Below, piece after piece: positions 27,723 to 36,459 of a stretch of 64,000 nucleotides of DNA. How positions within the stretch are numbered: the stretch's first letter is position 1; each line of letters starts with the position of its first letter. Below the pieces are notes generated by a model. It did not search any database. It was not told the DNA's origin and worked only from the letters and a program-made list of their open reading frames with translations. Source of the DNA: Allobosea sp. LC85 (lineage in GTDB: Bacteria > Pseudomonadota > Alphaproteobacteria > Rhizobiales > Beijerinckiaceae); contig NZ_JPKG01000018.1 in assembly GCF_000735605.1 (NCBI RefSeq), forward strand, positions 1 through 64,000, in the 5' to 3' direction. The translations under genes and the position numbers were made by a program.

Positions 27723-28117
27723 CGTCGTCCGGCGCCTCCGCAAGGCCGCGCGACGCCACCTTCTTCCTTGCCCCCGCCTGGCTGAGACCTCTGCTCAACC
27801 TGCTGCCATTGCTGCTGGTCGGGCTTGCCCTTTTCGATGGCCTTGGCTGGGGACCGCATCGGGCACTGGGCGGAGCGATCGCGGTGCCAATCCTCGCGCT
27901 GATCATGCTGAGCCAGCGGACCCCGCTGCGCCATCATCGAGGCAAGGTCGCGCAGCTTCTCGGGCTCTATGGTTTGCAGGTCACGCTGGCAGCGGGCGGA
28001 GAGGCCATTGGTGCGGGACCGATCAAGGCCCTGCACGCCGCAAATGCCGGCCTCATGCTGCGGGCTGCATCCAACCTCGCGAGGACAGCAAGCTCGCTGC
28101 TATCTGCGCGACCTTGA
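27719..28117 (+). CDS. Small membrane protein coupled to the quinone reductase
   Basis: 132 residues, starting within the ATGA overlap with the reductase gene. Three hydrophobic segments are likely (about residues 22-41, 49-64 and 80-100), with R-T-P-L-R-H-H-R between the second and third. I do not recognise the family. Translational coupling makes it a likely functional partner of the reductase, perhaps in membrane quinone or electrophile handling; that is inference only. Confidence 0.6.
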   Translation: MTSSGASARPRDATFFLAPAWLRPLLNLLPLLLVGLALFDGLGWGPHRALGGAIAVPILALIMLSQRTPLRHHRGKVAQLLGLYGLQVTLAAGGEAIGAGPIKALHAANAGLMLRAASNLARTASSLLSARP

Positions 28118-28186
28118 GTACGGCCGAGCTGCCGCGCACCGGAGGCCGGAGCGCGGCATTGTCGGCACTCAGGCTGAACCTGCCCC

Positions 28187-28759
28187 TCAGGAGCGGCTGC
28201 ACGCCTTGAGGATGGCCGCGCCCAAAGCGGATTTCAGAACGGCGCCGACGATGAATGGAACGACGCCGAGGAGCAGCGCACGCTCAACGCCAATCAGGGT
28301 CGCAAGCCATGCCGCGCCGATCACCAGGCAGAGCGCGTTGCCGAGCAGCATGGCTGTGAAGGACCACATGAGCCTGCTCCCGCCCCAGCCCCGCTCGGCG
28401 AGCCAGCCGACCAAGGCAGCCACGATCGGGAAGGAGAAGAGATAGCCACCCGTCGGGCCCATGAAATGCGGCAGACCGGACGCGCCGCCCGCCAAAACGG
28501 GGAGTCCAAGCGCCGCCTCGAACAGCCAGGCGAGAACAGTGACGGCGCCGAGACGCCAGCCATAGAAGGCGCCGATCAGTGTCACCGCCAGCGTCTGCAT
28601 GGTGATCGGCACCGGAACCATCGGCACGCTGATCTGCGAGGCCAGAGCCAGAAGCAGGGTTCCCAACAGCACGGCTCCCGCCTGCACCAGGACAGGGCGG
28701 TTGCTCAGGCGCAACGGGCTGCCTCCCGGCTGCGCCGGAACATAGGTCATATCGTTCAT
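28187..28759 (-). CDS. bioY: Biotin transporter substrate-binding (S) component BioY
   Basis: 190 residues from the ATG at 28759, preferred over 28771 because GGAG lies 8 bases upstream of it. Six membrane helices with BioY motifs: A-S-Q-I-S-V-P-M-V-P-V-P-I-T-M-Q-T-L-A-V, then G-A-F-Y-G-W-R-L-G-A, then L-P-V-L-A-G-G-A-S-G, then G-P-T-G-G-Y-L-F-S-F-P. BioY binds biotin in the membrane and works alone or with the BioMN energising module, which is absent here. A BioR box lies 30 bases upstream of the start, and the bioR gene is directly upstream on the same strand. Confidence 0.95.
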   Translation of the reverse strand: MNDMTYVPAQPGGSPLRLSNRPVLVQAGAVLLGTLLLALASQISVPMVPVPITMQTLAVTLIGAFYGWRLGAVTVLAWLFEAALGLPVLAGGASGLPHFMGPTGGYLFSFPIVAALVGWLAERGWGGSRLMWSFTAMLLGNALCLVIGAAWLATLIGVERALLLGVVPFIVGAVLKSALGAAILKACSRS

Positions 28760-28788
28760 TGCGATCTCCATCAGCGATTGGATGCAAA

Positions 28789-28798
28789 TTATCTATAA
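28789..28798. promoter_or_regulatory. BioR operator upstream of bioY
   Basis: TTATCTATAA is an exact match to the known alphaproteobacterial BioR consensus TTATMKATAA. It lies 30 bases upstream of the bioY start, where a repressor would block transcription. A second, degenerate copy, TGATCTATGA, lies 11 bases further upstream at 28809-28818 and may give cooperative binding. Confidence 0.88.
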
Positions 28799-28882
28799 TT
28801 TATGCATCTGATCTATGATTGACTTCACATCGTGACGAAGAATGCAAGCCCCTCCGCCCAAGCCCCTCCCGCCATGCCCCCG

Positions 28883-29551
28883 TCAACCGACGATCGAAAA
28901 GGCCTCGCGCGTGCCGCCGGACGACGTGCGGACCGGCTTGGTCCCGATCCACTGGACATGGCGCGCGAGCGTCGCCGCCGCAGCGTCGATTTGCCCTGCG
29001 CGCAGCGCTGAGAGGATAGCCCGATGATCGTGATCGGTGCGTGCCTCCCATTCCGAGCGCCAGGCGGCGAACAGGAACCGGGCGCTGGTGGCATGCAGAT
29101 CATCAATCGCAGCCAGCAAACGCGGCATGGCGCAGGGGGCGAGAATCAGCGTGTGAAAACGCCGATTCGCATCCTCCCATGACCTCACATCCAGCGATTT
29201 GTCGCCGGCGCGCGTCGCTTCCTCGGCCTGCTCGAGAATCGCCCGGGTCAGATGCGGCGCGGCATGACGCAGCGCCAGCACCTCCAGCGCTGCCCGCATT
29301 TCCGCGACCTCTCGGACCTCACGCAGATCGAATGCGGCGACACGCACGCCCCGACGCGGTTCGCTGACGGCAAGCCCCTGTGCCTCCAGCCTTTGAAAGG
29401 CCTCGCGCACCGGAACATGGCTGGCGCCGAATTCGGCCGCGACATGGTCCTGTCGCAAGCGGGTGCCGGGCTCGATCGCTCCGGAGATAATCCGGTCAGC
29501 CAGGGCGCGGCTGATCCGGATGGCGAGCGTGTCTTTCTGTTCGCTGGTCAT
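28883..29551 (-). CDS. bioR: GntR-family biotin repressor BioR
   Basis: 222 residues. The GntR winged helix-turn-helix (residues 10-72) reads I-I-S-G-A-I-E-P-G-T-R-L-R-Q-D-H-V-A-A-E-F-G-A-S-H-V-P-V-R-E-A-F-Q-R-L-E. A helical FCD effector domain follows (about 80-205), with E-M-R-A-A-L-E. BioR represses biotin genes in many alphaproteobacteria through TTATMKATAA boxes. Such a box lies before bioY and another lies 3 bases before this gene's own start, so identity and autoregulation are well supported by context. The C-terminal tail is Ser/Gly-rich. Confidence 0.9.
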   Translation of the reverse strand: MTSEQKDTLAIRISRALADRIISGAIEPGTRLRQDHVAAEFGASHVPVREAFQRLEAQGLAVSEPRRGVRVAAFDLREVREVAEMRAALEVLALRHAAPHLTRAILEQAEEATRAGDKSLDVRSWEDANRRFHTLILAPCAMPRLLAAIDDLHATSARFLFAAWRSEWEARTDHDHRAILSALRAGQIDAAAATLARHVQWIGTKPVRTSSGGTREAFSIVG

Positions 29552-29554
29552 TTT

Positions 29555-29564
29555 TTATAGATAA
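29555..29564. promoter_or_regulatory. BioR operator at the bioR start (autoregulation)
   Basis: TTATAGATAA, whose complement is TTATCTATAA, the same box as at bioY. It ends 3 bases from the bioR start codon, so bound BioR should block its own transcription or early elongation. The pirin gene diverges 110 bases away and could also be affected. Confidence 0.85.
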
Positions 29565-29674
29565 TTTTGTTGTGACCGCATGTCGAGCGGCCCAGCCCCT
29601 CTGGCACTCCGATGCCGCTTGCCCCTTGACCGTGTTGCGGCCAGACTCAACCGACAGATGCCGGGAGATCCCTC

Positions 29675-30595
29675 ATGTCGCAACTGCCCGATAATGACCC
29701 GATCCTGGGCGATGCCCGCTCCTGCCAGGCGATCGAGCAAGTGATCGTGCCGCGTGCCCGCGACCTCGGCGGTTTCTCGGTCCGGCGTGCCCTGCCCTCG
29801 ATCGGCCGCAAGATGGTCGGACCCTTCATCTTCTTCGACCAGATGGGCCCGGCCGAATTCCTGCTCGGCGAAGGCATCGATGTGCGTCCGCATCCGCATA
29901 TCGGTCTGGCGACCGTGACCTATCTCTTCGACGGCGAGATCATGCATCGCGACTCGCTCGGCACGGCGCTGCCCATTCGCCCCGGCGCGGTCAACCTGAT
30001 GACGGCGGGGCGGGGCATCGTCCATTCCGAACGCACGGCGCCGGAGGAACGTCTCAAGGCGCCGAAGCTCTATGGCATCCAGACCTGGCTTGCCTTGCCG
30101 AAGAGCCATGAAGAGGTCGCGCCGGAGTTCATCCATCACGCGGCGCCCGAACTGCCGCGCATCGTCGAAGGCGGCAAGCGCATCAGCCTGATCATGGGCT
30201 CGGCCTATGGCCAGATCTCGCCGGTGAAATTCCCCTGGGACACGCTCTATGCCGAGGCTGTACTGGCACCCGGCGCCATCCTTCCGCTCGACCCCGATTA
30301 CGACGAGCGCGCGGTCTATATCGTCTCCGGCAAGATCGACATTGCCGGCGAGGAGTTCGGCGCCGGGCAGTTGCTCGTCTTCAAGCCGGGCGACCGCATC
30401 TCGATCCTGGCGATCGACCAGAGCCGGCTGATGCTGGTCGGCGGTGAACCGATGGATGGCCCCCGCCATATCTGGTGGAATTTCGTTTCCTCCTCGAAGG
30501 AGCGCATCGACCAGGCGAAGGAGGAATGGAAGGCCCGCCGCTTCGACACCGTTCCCGGCGACGAGACCGAATTCATTCCCTTGCCCGAGGGCTGA
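29675..30595 (+). CDS. Pirin family protein
   Basis: 306 residues of the bicupin pirin family. The N-terminal cupin holds the iron-binding motif I-D-V-R-P-H-P-H-I-G-L-A-T-V-T-Y-L-F-D-G-E-I-M-H-R-D, with two His in H-P-H, a later His and Glu, followed by M-T-A-G-R-G-I-V-H-S-E. The C-terminal cupin shows Y-I-V-S-G-K-I-D-I-A-G. Bacterial pirins include quercetinases and regulators of pyruvate dehydrogenase; the role here is unknown. GGGAG lies 7 bases upstream of the start. Confidence 0.92.
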   Translation: MSQLPDNDPILGDARSCQAIEQVIVPRARDLGGFSVRRALPSIGRKMVGPFIFFDQMGPAEFLLGEGIDVRPHPHIGLATVTYLFDGEIMHRDSLGTALPIRPGAVNLMTAGRGIVHSERTAPEERLKAPKLYGIQTWLALPKSHEEVAPEFIHHAAPELPRIVEGGKRISLIMGSAYGQISPVKFPWDTLYAEAVLAPGAILPLDPDYDERAVYIVSGKIDIAGEEFGAGQLLVFKPGDRISILAIDQSRLMLVGGEPMDGPRHIWWNFVSSSKERIDQAKEEWKARRFDTVPGDETEFIPLPEG

Positions 30596-30623
30596 GGGCC
30601 GCTCCGCGCAGTTCAGGCTAAAA

Positions 30624-30719
30624 GCATCGGCCCGAAAAGTGGATTGCGGTTTTCGGGAAAGCCGATGCAAACTCAAAGGGTTATATCATCGGGCCGGATA
30701 CGATTTCCGGTCCGATGAT
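30624..30719 (-). repeat. Palindromic repeat, family 2 copy a, with an adjoining second palindrome
   Basis: 45-base element 30624-30668 with ends GCATCGG...CCGATGC and inner arms CCCGAAAA / TTTTCGGG. It is the reverse complement of copy b (34887-34931), identical except for the terminal base. A second palindrome, ATCATCGG-g-CCGGA...TCCGG-t-CCGATGAT, follows at 30685-30719. Together they fill most of the gap between the pirin and MFS genes, which converge here. Confidence 0.8.
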
Positions 30720-30822
30720 CTAAGCGCTCGCTGCCCCGCGCCTGCGGGCGGCGTGTTTCCAGATCTGCGGGAGACGGTGGACATGCAGGTCGCCGGATTC
30801 ACAGCCGTTCGAAGCCTCTCCA

Positions 30823-32064
30823 TCATCCGGCCTGCAACCCTGATCGCAGCTCGGCCGAAGAGAGTTCGCCCGAAGGAATCGTCCTTAGCGCCGGCATGCG
30901 GGAAGCCAGGATCGCGATGGCCGAGAGCGCAAAGAGGATGACGGGAAGCCAGATCGCCAGCTCGAGCCCGAGCCACTCGCCGGCAAGGCCGCCCGCAATC
31001 GCGCCGAGGGGACGCATGCCGTACATCGCCGTCGTCAGGGTGGCACTGACGCGGCCGAGCAAAGCCGGCGGCGTCACCGCCTGGCGCAGGCTGGTCTGAA
31101 TGATGCCCCAAAGAATCGGACCGAAGCCGAAAAGGAAGAAGGCGAGCGCCAGCGCCGAAAGACCGAGCGACGCCGGAGCGATGGCCAGCAGCAACGCGCC
31201 GAGGAGCGACGACGCCGGGCCGAAAACCAGGAGCAGCCCGGTCGGCAGGCGCGCGATCAGTGTGGCCCCGAAGAACGCGCCAAGGACGAGGCCCGCTCCG
31301 TAGACCGACGAGGAGAGACCGATCGTCTCCGGGGCGAGCAGCAGGACGCGCGCGGCATAGGGTGCAAACAGCGCCATGAAGGCGAAGAAGGCAAGATTCC
31401 AGGCGATGGCGCAGAGCGCGATCGGCCTGAGATAGGGATGTTGCAGGACGAAGGCTCCGCCTTCCACAATGGCCCGGTGCAGCGGCTGGCGTGCGGTTGC
31501 GACCGGGCGCTCGGCCGGCAGGCGCAGGGCAAGCGCCAGAACCACGATCCCGCATAGGGCACATAGCGCCAGCCCGAGCGCGCCGATGCCTCTTGCGACA
31601 GCCCAGCCGGCGATCAGCGGGGCGGCCAGGCTCAGCACCGCACGGCCGAGTTCCAACCGTCCATTGGCACGCGGCAGATCACCGACGGCCACCATGCGCG
31701 GCAAGAGCACGAAAATGGACAATGCGATGACAACTGGGCCGGTCGCGGCAATGAAGGCCGAGAGGGCCAGCGCCCAGTTCGCCTGCCCTGAAATGAGCAG
31801 CGCCGCACCAATCAGCGAGCCCGACAGCATCAACCCGCCTCCGCCGAGAATCAGTGAGCGGGGCGCAATCCGGTCCGCCCACACCCCTGCAGGCAGCGAG
31901 ACGATGAGCCATGCCGCCGACTGCGCCGCGACAAGCAGGCCGACAAGGCGGCTGCTGGCACCCGCCTCCGTCGCTGCGAGCGTGATGGTGTCGAGCGCCA
32001 GCTTGTCGGCGAATTGCGCGACGATGCCGGCCAGGAGCAGGCCAAGCGGAAGATGCGACGACAT
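30823..32064 (-). CDS. Major facilitator superfamily transporter
   Basis: 413 residues with 12 predicted helices in two halves and a short central loop around residue 205. The loop after helix 2 has [11 protein letters not shown], the MFS D-R-x-x-R/K motif. The overall pattern ([16 protein letters not shown]) resembles enterobactin-exporter/MFS_3-type drug or siderophore efflux proteins. The substrate is unknown. It diverges from dxs over 163 bases. Confidence 0.85.
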   Translation of the reverse strand: MSSHLPLGLLLAGIVAQFADKLALDTITLAATEAGASSRLVGLLVAAQSAAWLIVSLPAGVWADRIAPRSLILGGGGLMLSGSLIGAALLISGQANWALALSAFIAATGPVVIALSIFVLLPRMVAVGDLPRANGRLELGRAVLSLAAPLIAGWAVARGIGALGLALCALCGIVVLALALRLPAERPVATARQPLHRAIVEGGAFVLQHPYLRPIALCAIAWNLAFFAFMALFAPYAARVLLLAPETIGLSSSVYGAGLVLGAFFGATLIARLPTGLLLVFGPASSLLGALLLAIAPASLGLSALALAFFLFGFGPILWGIIQTSLRQAVTPPALLGRVSATLTTAMYGMRPLGAIAGGLAGEWLGLELAIWLPVILFALSAIAILASRMPALRTIPSGELSSAELRSGLQAG

Positions 32065-32227
32065 GGCGGGTTTCCGTCTTTGCGAGGTCGCGGCCAGCGT
32101 CCCACGCAGAGGCCGCCTGCCCCACCCGATTCCTGCCTTCCCGCACTGTGACGACCCGCCGGTTTGCCAGCGCCGCCCGCAGGCTTTATTCGAAGTCGAT
32201 CACCTCGAAGGAACGTGTCGCTCAACC

Positions 32228-34138
32228 GTGCCCCGCCCTGCCACTCCGCTTCTCGATCAGATTTCCGATCCCGCCGCATTGCGCCGCCTGGACGATATCC
32301 AGTTGCGTCAGCTCGCCGACGAACTTCGCGCCGAGACCATTGATGCGGTCTCGGTCACCGGCGGCCATCTCGGCGCCGGTCTCGGCGTGGTCGAGCTGAC
32401 CGTCGCCTTGCACCACGTCTTCGACACCCCGGATGACCGCCTGATCTGGGATGTCGGCCATCAGGCCTATCCGCACAAGATCCTGACCGGCCGGCGCGAC
32501 CGCATCCGGACCTTGCGCCAGCCTGGAGGCCTCTCCGGCTTCACCAGGCGCAGCGAGAGCGAATACGATCCGTTCGGCGCCGCTCATTCCTCGACCTCGA
32601 TTTCAGCCGGGCTCGGCATGGCGGTCGCGCGCGATCTCGCCGGCAAGCCCAACAACGTCATCGCGGTGATCGGCGATGGAGCGATGTCGGCGGGCATGGC
32701 CTATGAGGCGATGAACAATGCCGGAGCGCTCGGCTCCAGGCTGATCGTCATCCTCAATGACAACGACATGTCGATCGCCCCGCCGGTCGGCGCGATGTCG
32801 GCCTATCTCGCGAGGCTGGTCTCGGGACGCACCTATCGCTCGCTCCGCGAGGTGGCGAAATATCTGGCGGAGAAGCTGCCGCGCTTCTTCCACGAGAAGG
32901 CCAGGCGCACCGAGGAGTTCGCGCGCGGCTTCTGGACCGGAGGAACGCTGTTCGAGGAGCTCGGCTTCTATTATGTCGGGCCGATCGACGGTCACAATCT
33001 CGACCACCTGCTTCCGGTGCTCCGCAATGTCCGCGATGCGGAGAGCGGGCCGATCCTCGTTCATGTCGTGACGCAGAAGGGCAAGGGCTATGCCCCTGCC
33101 GAGGCGAGCGCCGACAAGCACCACGCCGTGGTCAATTTCGATCCCGTCACCGGGCAACAGGCCAAGGCTCCGGCGAATGCTCCGAGCTACACCAAGGTCT
33201 TCGCCAACGCGCTGATCAAGGCGGCGCGCGAGGACGAGAAGATCGTCGCCGTCACCGCCGCCATGCCCTCGGGCACCGGCCTCGACGCCTTCGGCAAGGA
33301 GTTTCCCGGCCGGACCTTCGATGTCGGCATTGCCGAGCAGCACGCGGTCACCTTTGCCGCCGGCCTGGCAAGCGAGGGCTACAAGCCGTTCTGCGCGATC
33401 TATTCGACCTTCCTGCAGCGCGCCTATGACCAGGTCGTGCATGATGTCGCCATCCAGAAGCTGCCGGTGCGCTTCGCGCTCGACCGCGCCGGCCTGGTTG
33501 GCGCCGATGGCGCGACCCATGCCGGCGCCTTCGATGTTGCCTATCTCGCCTGCCTGCCCGACATGGTAGTGATGGCTGCAGCCGACGAGGCGGAACTGAC
33601 CCACATGGTTGCAACCGCCGCCGCCTATGATTCCGGGCCGATCGCCTTCCGCTATCCGCGCGGCGAAGGCGTCGGCGTCGAGATGCCGCAAACCGGCATT
33701 CCGCTCGAGATCGGCAAGGGCAGGATCGTCCGCGAAGGTTCGCGCGTCGCCATTCTGTCGCTGGGGACACGGCTGGCCGAAAGCCTTGCAGCCGCCGAGT
33801 TGCTTGGTCAGCGCGGGCTCTCGACCACGGTCGCCGACGCGCGCTTCGCCAAGCCGCTGGACGAGGCGCTGATCCTGCGGCTCGCCCGCGAGCACGAGAT
33901 CCTGATCACCGTCGAGGAAGGCTCGGTTGGCGGCTTCGGCAGCCATGTCCTGCACCTGCTGGCGAGAACCGGGATGCTCGACGGCGGGTTGAAGGTGCGA
34001 ACGCTGACATTGCCCGACCTCTATCAGGACCAGGACAAGCCGGACGTGATGTATGCGCTGGCCGGGCTCGACGCCGCAGGCATCGTGCGCAGCGTCGAGC
34101 AGGCCTTGGGCACACCGGACGCCATTCGCCGCGCTTGA
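32228..34138 (+). CDS. dxs: 1-deoxy-D-xylulose-5-phosphate synthase
   Basis: 636 residues from the GTG at 32228, giving the normal DXS length; the frame stays open far upstream, antisense to the MFS gene, but that part has no DXS similarity. Thiamine-diphosphate enzyme of the MEP isoprenoid pathway: pyruvate plus glyceraldehyde-3-phosphate gives DXP. Key motifs: [47 protein letters not shown] (TPP/Mg), and [14 protein letters not shown] with the activating Glu. AAGGA lies upstream at a rather long spacing. tlyA follows 18 bases later. Confidence 0.95.
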   Translation: MPRPATPLLDQISDPAALRRLDDIQLRQLADELRAETIDAVSVTGGHLGAGLGVVELTVALHHVFDTPDDRLIWDVGHQAYPHKILTGRRDRIRTLRQPGGLSGFTRRSESEYDPFGAAHSSTSISAGLGMAVARDLAGKPNNVIAVIGDGAMSAGMAYEAMNNAGALGSRLIVILNDNDMSIAPPVGAMSAYLARLVSGRTYRSLREVAKYLAEKLPRFFHEKARRTEEFARGFWTGGTLFEELGFYYVGPIDGHNLDHLLPVLRNVRDAESGPILVHVVTQKGKGYAPAEASADKHHAVVNFDPVTGQQAKAPANAPSYTKVFANALIKAAREDEKIVAVTAAMPSGTGLDAFGKEFPGRTFDVGIAEQHAVTFAAGLASEGYKPFCAIYSTFLQRAYDQVVHDVAIQKLPVRFALDRAGLVGADGATHAGAFDVAYLACLPDMVVMAAADEAELTHMVATAAAYDSGPIAFRYPRGEGVGVEMPQTGIPLEIGKGRIVREGSRVAILSLGTRLAESLAAAELLGQRGLSTTVADARFAKPLDEALILRLAREHEILITVEEGSVGGFGSHVLHLLARTGMLDGGLKVRTLTLPDLYQDQDKPDVMYALAGLDAAGIVRSVEQALGTPDAIRRA

Positions 34139-34156
34139 GCGCGGGCGGCTGAGGTC

Positions 34157-34885
34157 ATGAAGAGCCGGGCGGACCAGCTTCTCGTCGAGCGTGGCTTCTT
34201 CGAGAGCCGTGCGCGGGCGCAGGCGGCCATTGCGGCCGGCCTGGTCTCCGCTGGCGGCATCACCGTGCGAAAAGCCTCCGAAATGATCGCGCGCGATGCC
34301 GAGATTCTGGCCGAGGCGCCGCATCCCTATGTCTCACGCGGCGGGCTCAAGCTGGCGGCTGCGCTCGATGCCTTCGGGTTCGATCCGGCCGGACTGACTT
34401 GCGTCGATGTCGGCGCCTCCACCGGTGGCTTCACCGATGTCCTGCTGCGACGCGGTGCGCGACACGTCTTCGCCGTCGATGTCGGGTGGGACCAGCTGCA
34501 TCCCAGCCTGAGGGGCCTTGCACGCGTCACCAGCCTTGAGGCGCGCGATATCCGGGCACTGGATGCGGGAGAATTTGCTGCGACTCCGGCGCTCGCCGTG
34601 ATCGATGTCAGCTTCATCTCGCTGAGGCTTGTCCTGCCGACCGTTGCCGGCCTGCTGACGCCGGAGGCCCGGATTGTGGCGCTGATCAAGCCGCAATTTG
34701 AAGCCGGACGGGCGGCGCTCAAGAAGGGCGTGGTGCGTGACGAGTCCGTGCACGTCCAGGTCTGCGCGGAGATTTCGACGCAGTTCGCGGAACTGGGCTT
34801 CGCGGTCAAGGGCCCGATCCCCTCACCGATCGAGGGCGGCGACGGCAATCGCGAGTTTCTGATCGGCGGCTACCGGCCAGGTTAG
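34157..34885 (+). CDS. tlyA: TlyA-family rRNA (cytidine-2'-O)-methyltransferase
   Basis: 242 residues. An N-terminal S4 RNA-binding domain (residues 4-60, R-A-D-Q-L-L-V-E-R-G-F-F-E-S-R-A-R-A-Q-A-A-I) is joined to a FtsJ-like Rossmann methyltransferase, with Y-V-S-R-G-G-L-K-L, then C-V-D-V-G-A-S-T-G-G-F-T-D, the SAM-binding loop, then L-I-K-P-Q-F-E. TlyA methylates ribose 2'-OH groups of 16S and 23S rRNA; loss gives capreomycin resistance in mycobacteria. The dxs-tlyA pair is common in alphaproteobacteria, and GAGG precedes the ATG. Confidence 0.94.
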   Translation: MKSRADQLLVERGFFESRARAQAAIAAGLVSAGGITVRKASEMIARDAEILAEAPHPYVSRGGLKLAAALDAFGFDPAGLTCVDVGASTGGFTDVLLRRGARHVFAVDVGWDQLHPSLRGLARVTSLEARDIRALDAGEFAATPALAVIDVSFISLRLVLPTVAGLLTPEARIVALIKPQFEAGRAALKKGVVRDESVHVQVCAEISTQFAELGFAVKGPIPSPIEGGDGNREFLIGGYRPG

Positions 34886-34886
34886 A

Positions 34887-34931
34887 TCATCGGCTTTCCC
34901 GAAAACCGCAATCCACTTTTCGGGCCGATGC
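34887..34931 (+). repeat. Palindromic repeat, family 2 copy b
   Basis: 45-base element with CATCGGC...GCCGATG ends and CCCGAAAA/TTTTCGGG inner arms, starting 2 bases after the tlyA stop. It equals the reverse complement of copy a except for its first base. Its position right after the stop, and the inner stem, could let it act as an mRNA 3'-end structure. Confidence 0.85.
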
Positions 34932-34944
34932 TTAGGCCGCTTCC

Positions 34945-35445
34945 TCAATTCGCGAACAGGGCGTCGATATTGTCCTGCAGCGAACGGACATCGAAGTGGT
35001 CGGTGTCGATCTGGCCGTTGACGTTGATGAAGAGCGTGGTGTGGCCGATCAGGCTGCGCAACGCTCCGGCCGCAACCTCGACGACCGCTGCAACATCCTC
35101 GCCTTCGTCCAGTTCCCCGAGAAGCCCGGTCGCCGTGGCGATCACCTGGCTCATGGTGCGGCAGAGTTGCTCGAAGGCCTCGACCTGACATGCGTCGAGC
35201 TGGTCGTAGGCGGCGAGTGCTTCCGGCGCGCAGCGCAGCCGCGAGGTCTGGAAATGCTCGCGATAGCCGACCGCCCGCCAGGTGCGGAGCTCCTCGATGA
35301 TGCCGCGATCCATCGGCACCATTTCGATCAGCATCAGCGCTTCGCCATAGCGATTGAGATAGTCAGTCGAGAGCGGGGGTTTCCCGGTCGGACCCAGCCG
35401 TTCATCCGCATCAACGGCCAGCGCTCTCATCGCAGGGGCGGTCAT
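34945..35445 (-). CDS. Hypothetical protein, Hyphomicrobiales-type
   Basis: 166 residues, soluble, with no signal peptide. AGAGG lies 7 bases before the ATG. The sequence is largely helical (about residues 25-125: Y-G-E-A-L-M-L-I-E-M, then Q-V-E-A-F-E-Q-L-C-R-T-M-S-Q), followed by a strand-like end, T-T-L-F-I-N-V-N-G-Q-I-D. I do not recognise a domain. It has codon usage like its neighbours and an ordinary length, so I take it as real. It diverges from the SRAP gene over 90 bases and lies between two family-2 repeats. Confidence 0.65.
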   Translation of the reverse strand: MTAPAMRALAVDADERLGPTGKPPLSTDYLNRYGEALMLIEMVPMDRGIIEELRTWRAVGYREHFQTSRLRCAPEALAAYDQLDACQVEAFEQLCRTMSQVIATATGLLGELDEGEDVAAVVEVAAGALRSLIGHTTLFINVNGQIDTDHFDVRSLQDNIDALFAN

Positions 35446-35535
35446 CCTCAGGCCTCTGAATTGGCGGGACTATGCTCGACCAAACCCGAATAAAGTGTTG
35501 ATCGGAGCGGTAAGGCTTGGCACATCCAGCGCGAC

Positions 35536-36273
35536 ATGTGTGGTCGCTACGCCATTACCCTTCCGCCTCAGGCGATGCGCGAACACTTCGCCTATCCCGA
35601 GCAGCCCAATTTTCCGCCGCGCTACAATATCGCGCCGACGCAGCCCGTGCCTGTCGTCCGCAATCACGAAGGCGGACGACAGTTCCTGCTGATGCGCTGG
35701 GGCTTCATTCCCGGTTGGGTCAAGGACCCCAGGGACTTTCCGCTGGTGATCAACATCCGCAGCGAGAGCGCACGCGAGAAACCATCCTTTCGCGCTGCTT
35801 TCAGCCGCAGGCGCTGCCTGATGCCGGTCGACGGCTTCTATGAATGGCATCGGCTCGACCAGGAGAGCCGCCCCTATCTGTTCCGCAAGCCAGATCACGG
35901 GCTCTTCGCCTTCGCCGCCCTGTGGGAGACCTGGCATTCGCAGGACGGCTCCGAGATCGACACGGTTGCGATGGTCACCGGTCCGGCCAATGGTCTGATG
36001 TCAGCCTTCCACCATCGCTGCCCCGTCATCCTCGCACCAGCGGATCACGCAGCCTGGCTCGATGCCGGCGCGCGCGACGACGATGTCGCAACGCTGCTGA
36101 AGCCTCCGGCGGAGGATTTGCTGGAGGCGGTCCGGATCGGAACCGCGGTGAACCGCGTCAGCAATGACGGGCCTGACGTCCAGGCACCCTATGACGCGGC
36201 AACGGAAAGCCGGACACCGCCCGCAAAGCCGCGTCGGCCGGTAGAGCCACCGGCGCAGGGGAGCCTGTTCTGA
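35536..36273 (+). CDS. SOS response-associated peptidase (SRAP/YedK/HMCES)
   Basis: 245 residues. Met1 is followed directly by Cys2 (M-C-G-R-Y), the catalytic residue that becomes N-terminal and forms a thiazolidine link to abasic sites in single-stranded DNA. Other active-site landmarks: Y-N-I-A-P-T-Q (Asn), M-R-W-G-F-I-P, I-N-I-R-S-E, C-L-M-P-V-D-G-F-Y-E-W (Glu) and F-H-H-R-C-P-V-I-L (His). It protects abasic sites in ssDNA during repair. The tail beyond residue 210 is Pro-rich and ends G-S-L-F, resembling a clamp- or partner-binding peptide. No LexA box was recognised upstream. Confidence 0.94.
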   Translation: MCGRYAITLPPQAMREHFAYPEQPNFPPRYNIAPTQPVPVVRNHEGGRQFLLMRWGFIPGWVKDPRDFPLVINIRSESAREKPSFRAAFSRRRCLMPVDGFYEWHRLDQESRPYLFRKPDHGLFAFAALWETWHSQDGSEIDTVAMVTGPANGLMSAFHHRCPVILAPADHAAWLDAGARDDDVATLLKPPAEDLLEAVRIGTAVNRVSNDGPDVQAPYDAATESRTPPAKPRRPVEPPAQGSLF

Positions 36274-36390
36274 GCAGGTTCCGCGCGTGATAAAGATCGA
36301 CGGAAGCAGCCGAAGGCGATGCGCAATTCCCGGACTAGATCGCCGTGCGTCGGTTCGGACGCAGGAGGTGCGACCTATCTCTTTGTTTGA

Positions 36391-36437
36391 GCATCGGCTT
36401 TCCCGAAAACCGCACTCCACTTTTCGGGCGCCGATGC
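36391..36437 (+). repeat. Palindromic repeat, family 2 copy c
   Basis: 47-base copy in the same orientation as copy b, with one substitution in the centre and a two-base insertion (GC) near the right end. The ends GCATCGG...CCGATGC are complementary. It lies between the SRAP gene and the convergent FAD oxidase gene, 23 bases from the oxidase stop. Confidence 0.85.
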
Positions 36438-36459
36438 TTTGGCCTGAGGGCCTCCCGCC

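Noticed and set aside
28760-28882. Riboswitch upstream of bioY
   Set aside because: The 123-base gap is explained by BioR boxes. No biotin riboswitch class is known and no strong conserved fold is visible.
31469-32227. Upstream in-frame extension of dxs by about 250 codons
   Set aside because: This stretch is antisense to the MFS gene and has no DXS similarity. A GTG at 32228 gives the normal enzyme length.
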